Assembly (NCBI GenBank): GCA_963682005.1
Contig: OY820914.1
Span: forward strand, 1,674,001-1,738,000
Length of the DNA: 64,000 nucleotides
Direction of reading: 5' to 3'
Source: CAIYUC01 sp963682005
Lineage (GTDB): Bacteria; Bacteroidota; Bacteroidia; Bacteroidales; FEN-979
Within the stretch, counting starts at the first letter, position 1. Each line of letters starts with the position of its first letter. A program made the translations under genes and the position numbers. Shown here in pieces: positions 64,000-64,000 of the stretch. The notes under the pieces were generated by a model. That model saw nothing but the letters and a program-made list of their open reading frames with translations. It was not told where the DNA came from and did not search any database.

Positions 64000-64000
64000 A

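Overview
The window looks like chromosomal accessory DNA of a Bacteroidota bacterium. The composition is AT-rich. The tyrosine recombinase, TOPRIM primase, VapE-type helicase, ArdC-like protein and RadC set is the one common on Bacteroidota integrative elements. A P. gingivalis-type (PGN_0703) restriction nuclease and an IS1380 element are present, and a possible Bacteroidota -7 box (TAnnTTTG) lies before one operon. No rRNA, tRNA or core metabolic gene was recognised. Almost everything is defence, mobile-element or conflict machinery.

Layout. (1) 1-13946, minus strand: a six-gene candidate defence operon. In transcription order it holds a 93-aa protein, a RecD-like helicase with a C-terminal PD-(D/E)XK-like nuclease, a PLD-nuclease/SNF2 helicase, a large N6-adenine methyltransferase, an EVE-domain protein and a ParA-type (KGGVGKTT) ATPase that runs off the window edge. 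(2) 14271-26964, minus strand: the housekeeping module of an integrative element (small proteins, ArdC-like protein, RadC, SSB, TOPRIM primase, VapE helicase, excisionase-like HTH), with a cargo block of HEPN protein, acetyltransferase and RloA/RloB (AbiL-like) genes. Five diverged copies of one structured 150-200 bp element lie upstream of five of these genes. (3) 27373-34155: conflict cargo: two HNH nucleases (one with a probable phosphorothioate-DNA-binding N-terminus), AbiEi/AbiEii with a palindromic operator, a tiny VbhA-like protein, and a probable toxin-antitoxin-SecB chaperone operon. (4) 34352-35611: the integrase, next to a GC-rich possible attachment region and a strong terminator.

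(5) 36271-59456, plus strand: a second defence island. A PGN_0703-type nuclease gene is split by an IS1380 element. It is followed by a remnant of a uracil-DNA-glycosylase-like gene, an ABC-ATPase/HNH pair resembling Septu but with a DNA-modification-sensor-like N-terminus, a membrane KAP NTPase with a small partner, a three-gene class 1 DISARM-like operon (SNF2 helicase, adenine methyltransferase, DUF1998 helicase with a C-terminal nuclease-like domain), and an HNH gene with a small unknown gene. (6) 59611-63145: nested insertions: an IS66-family element with an exact 8-bp duplication inside an IS3-family element, which itself abuts the 3' end of another IS3-type transposase. (7) 63298-64000: the C-terminal part of a metallo-beta-lactamase-fold protein, cut by the window edge.

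The most unusual candidates are the left six-gene operon, the sensor-fused Septu-like pair, the DISARM-like operon lacking DrmC but carrying its own nuclease-like tail, and the five-copy structured element with compensatory stem changes.
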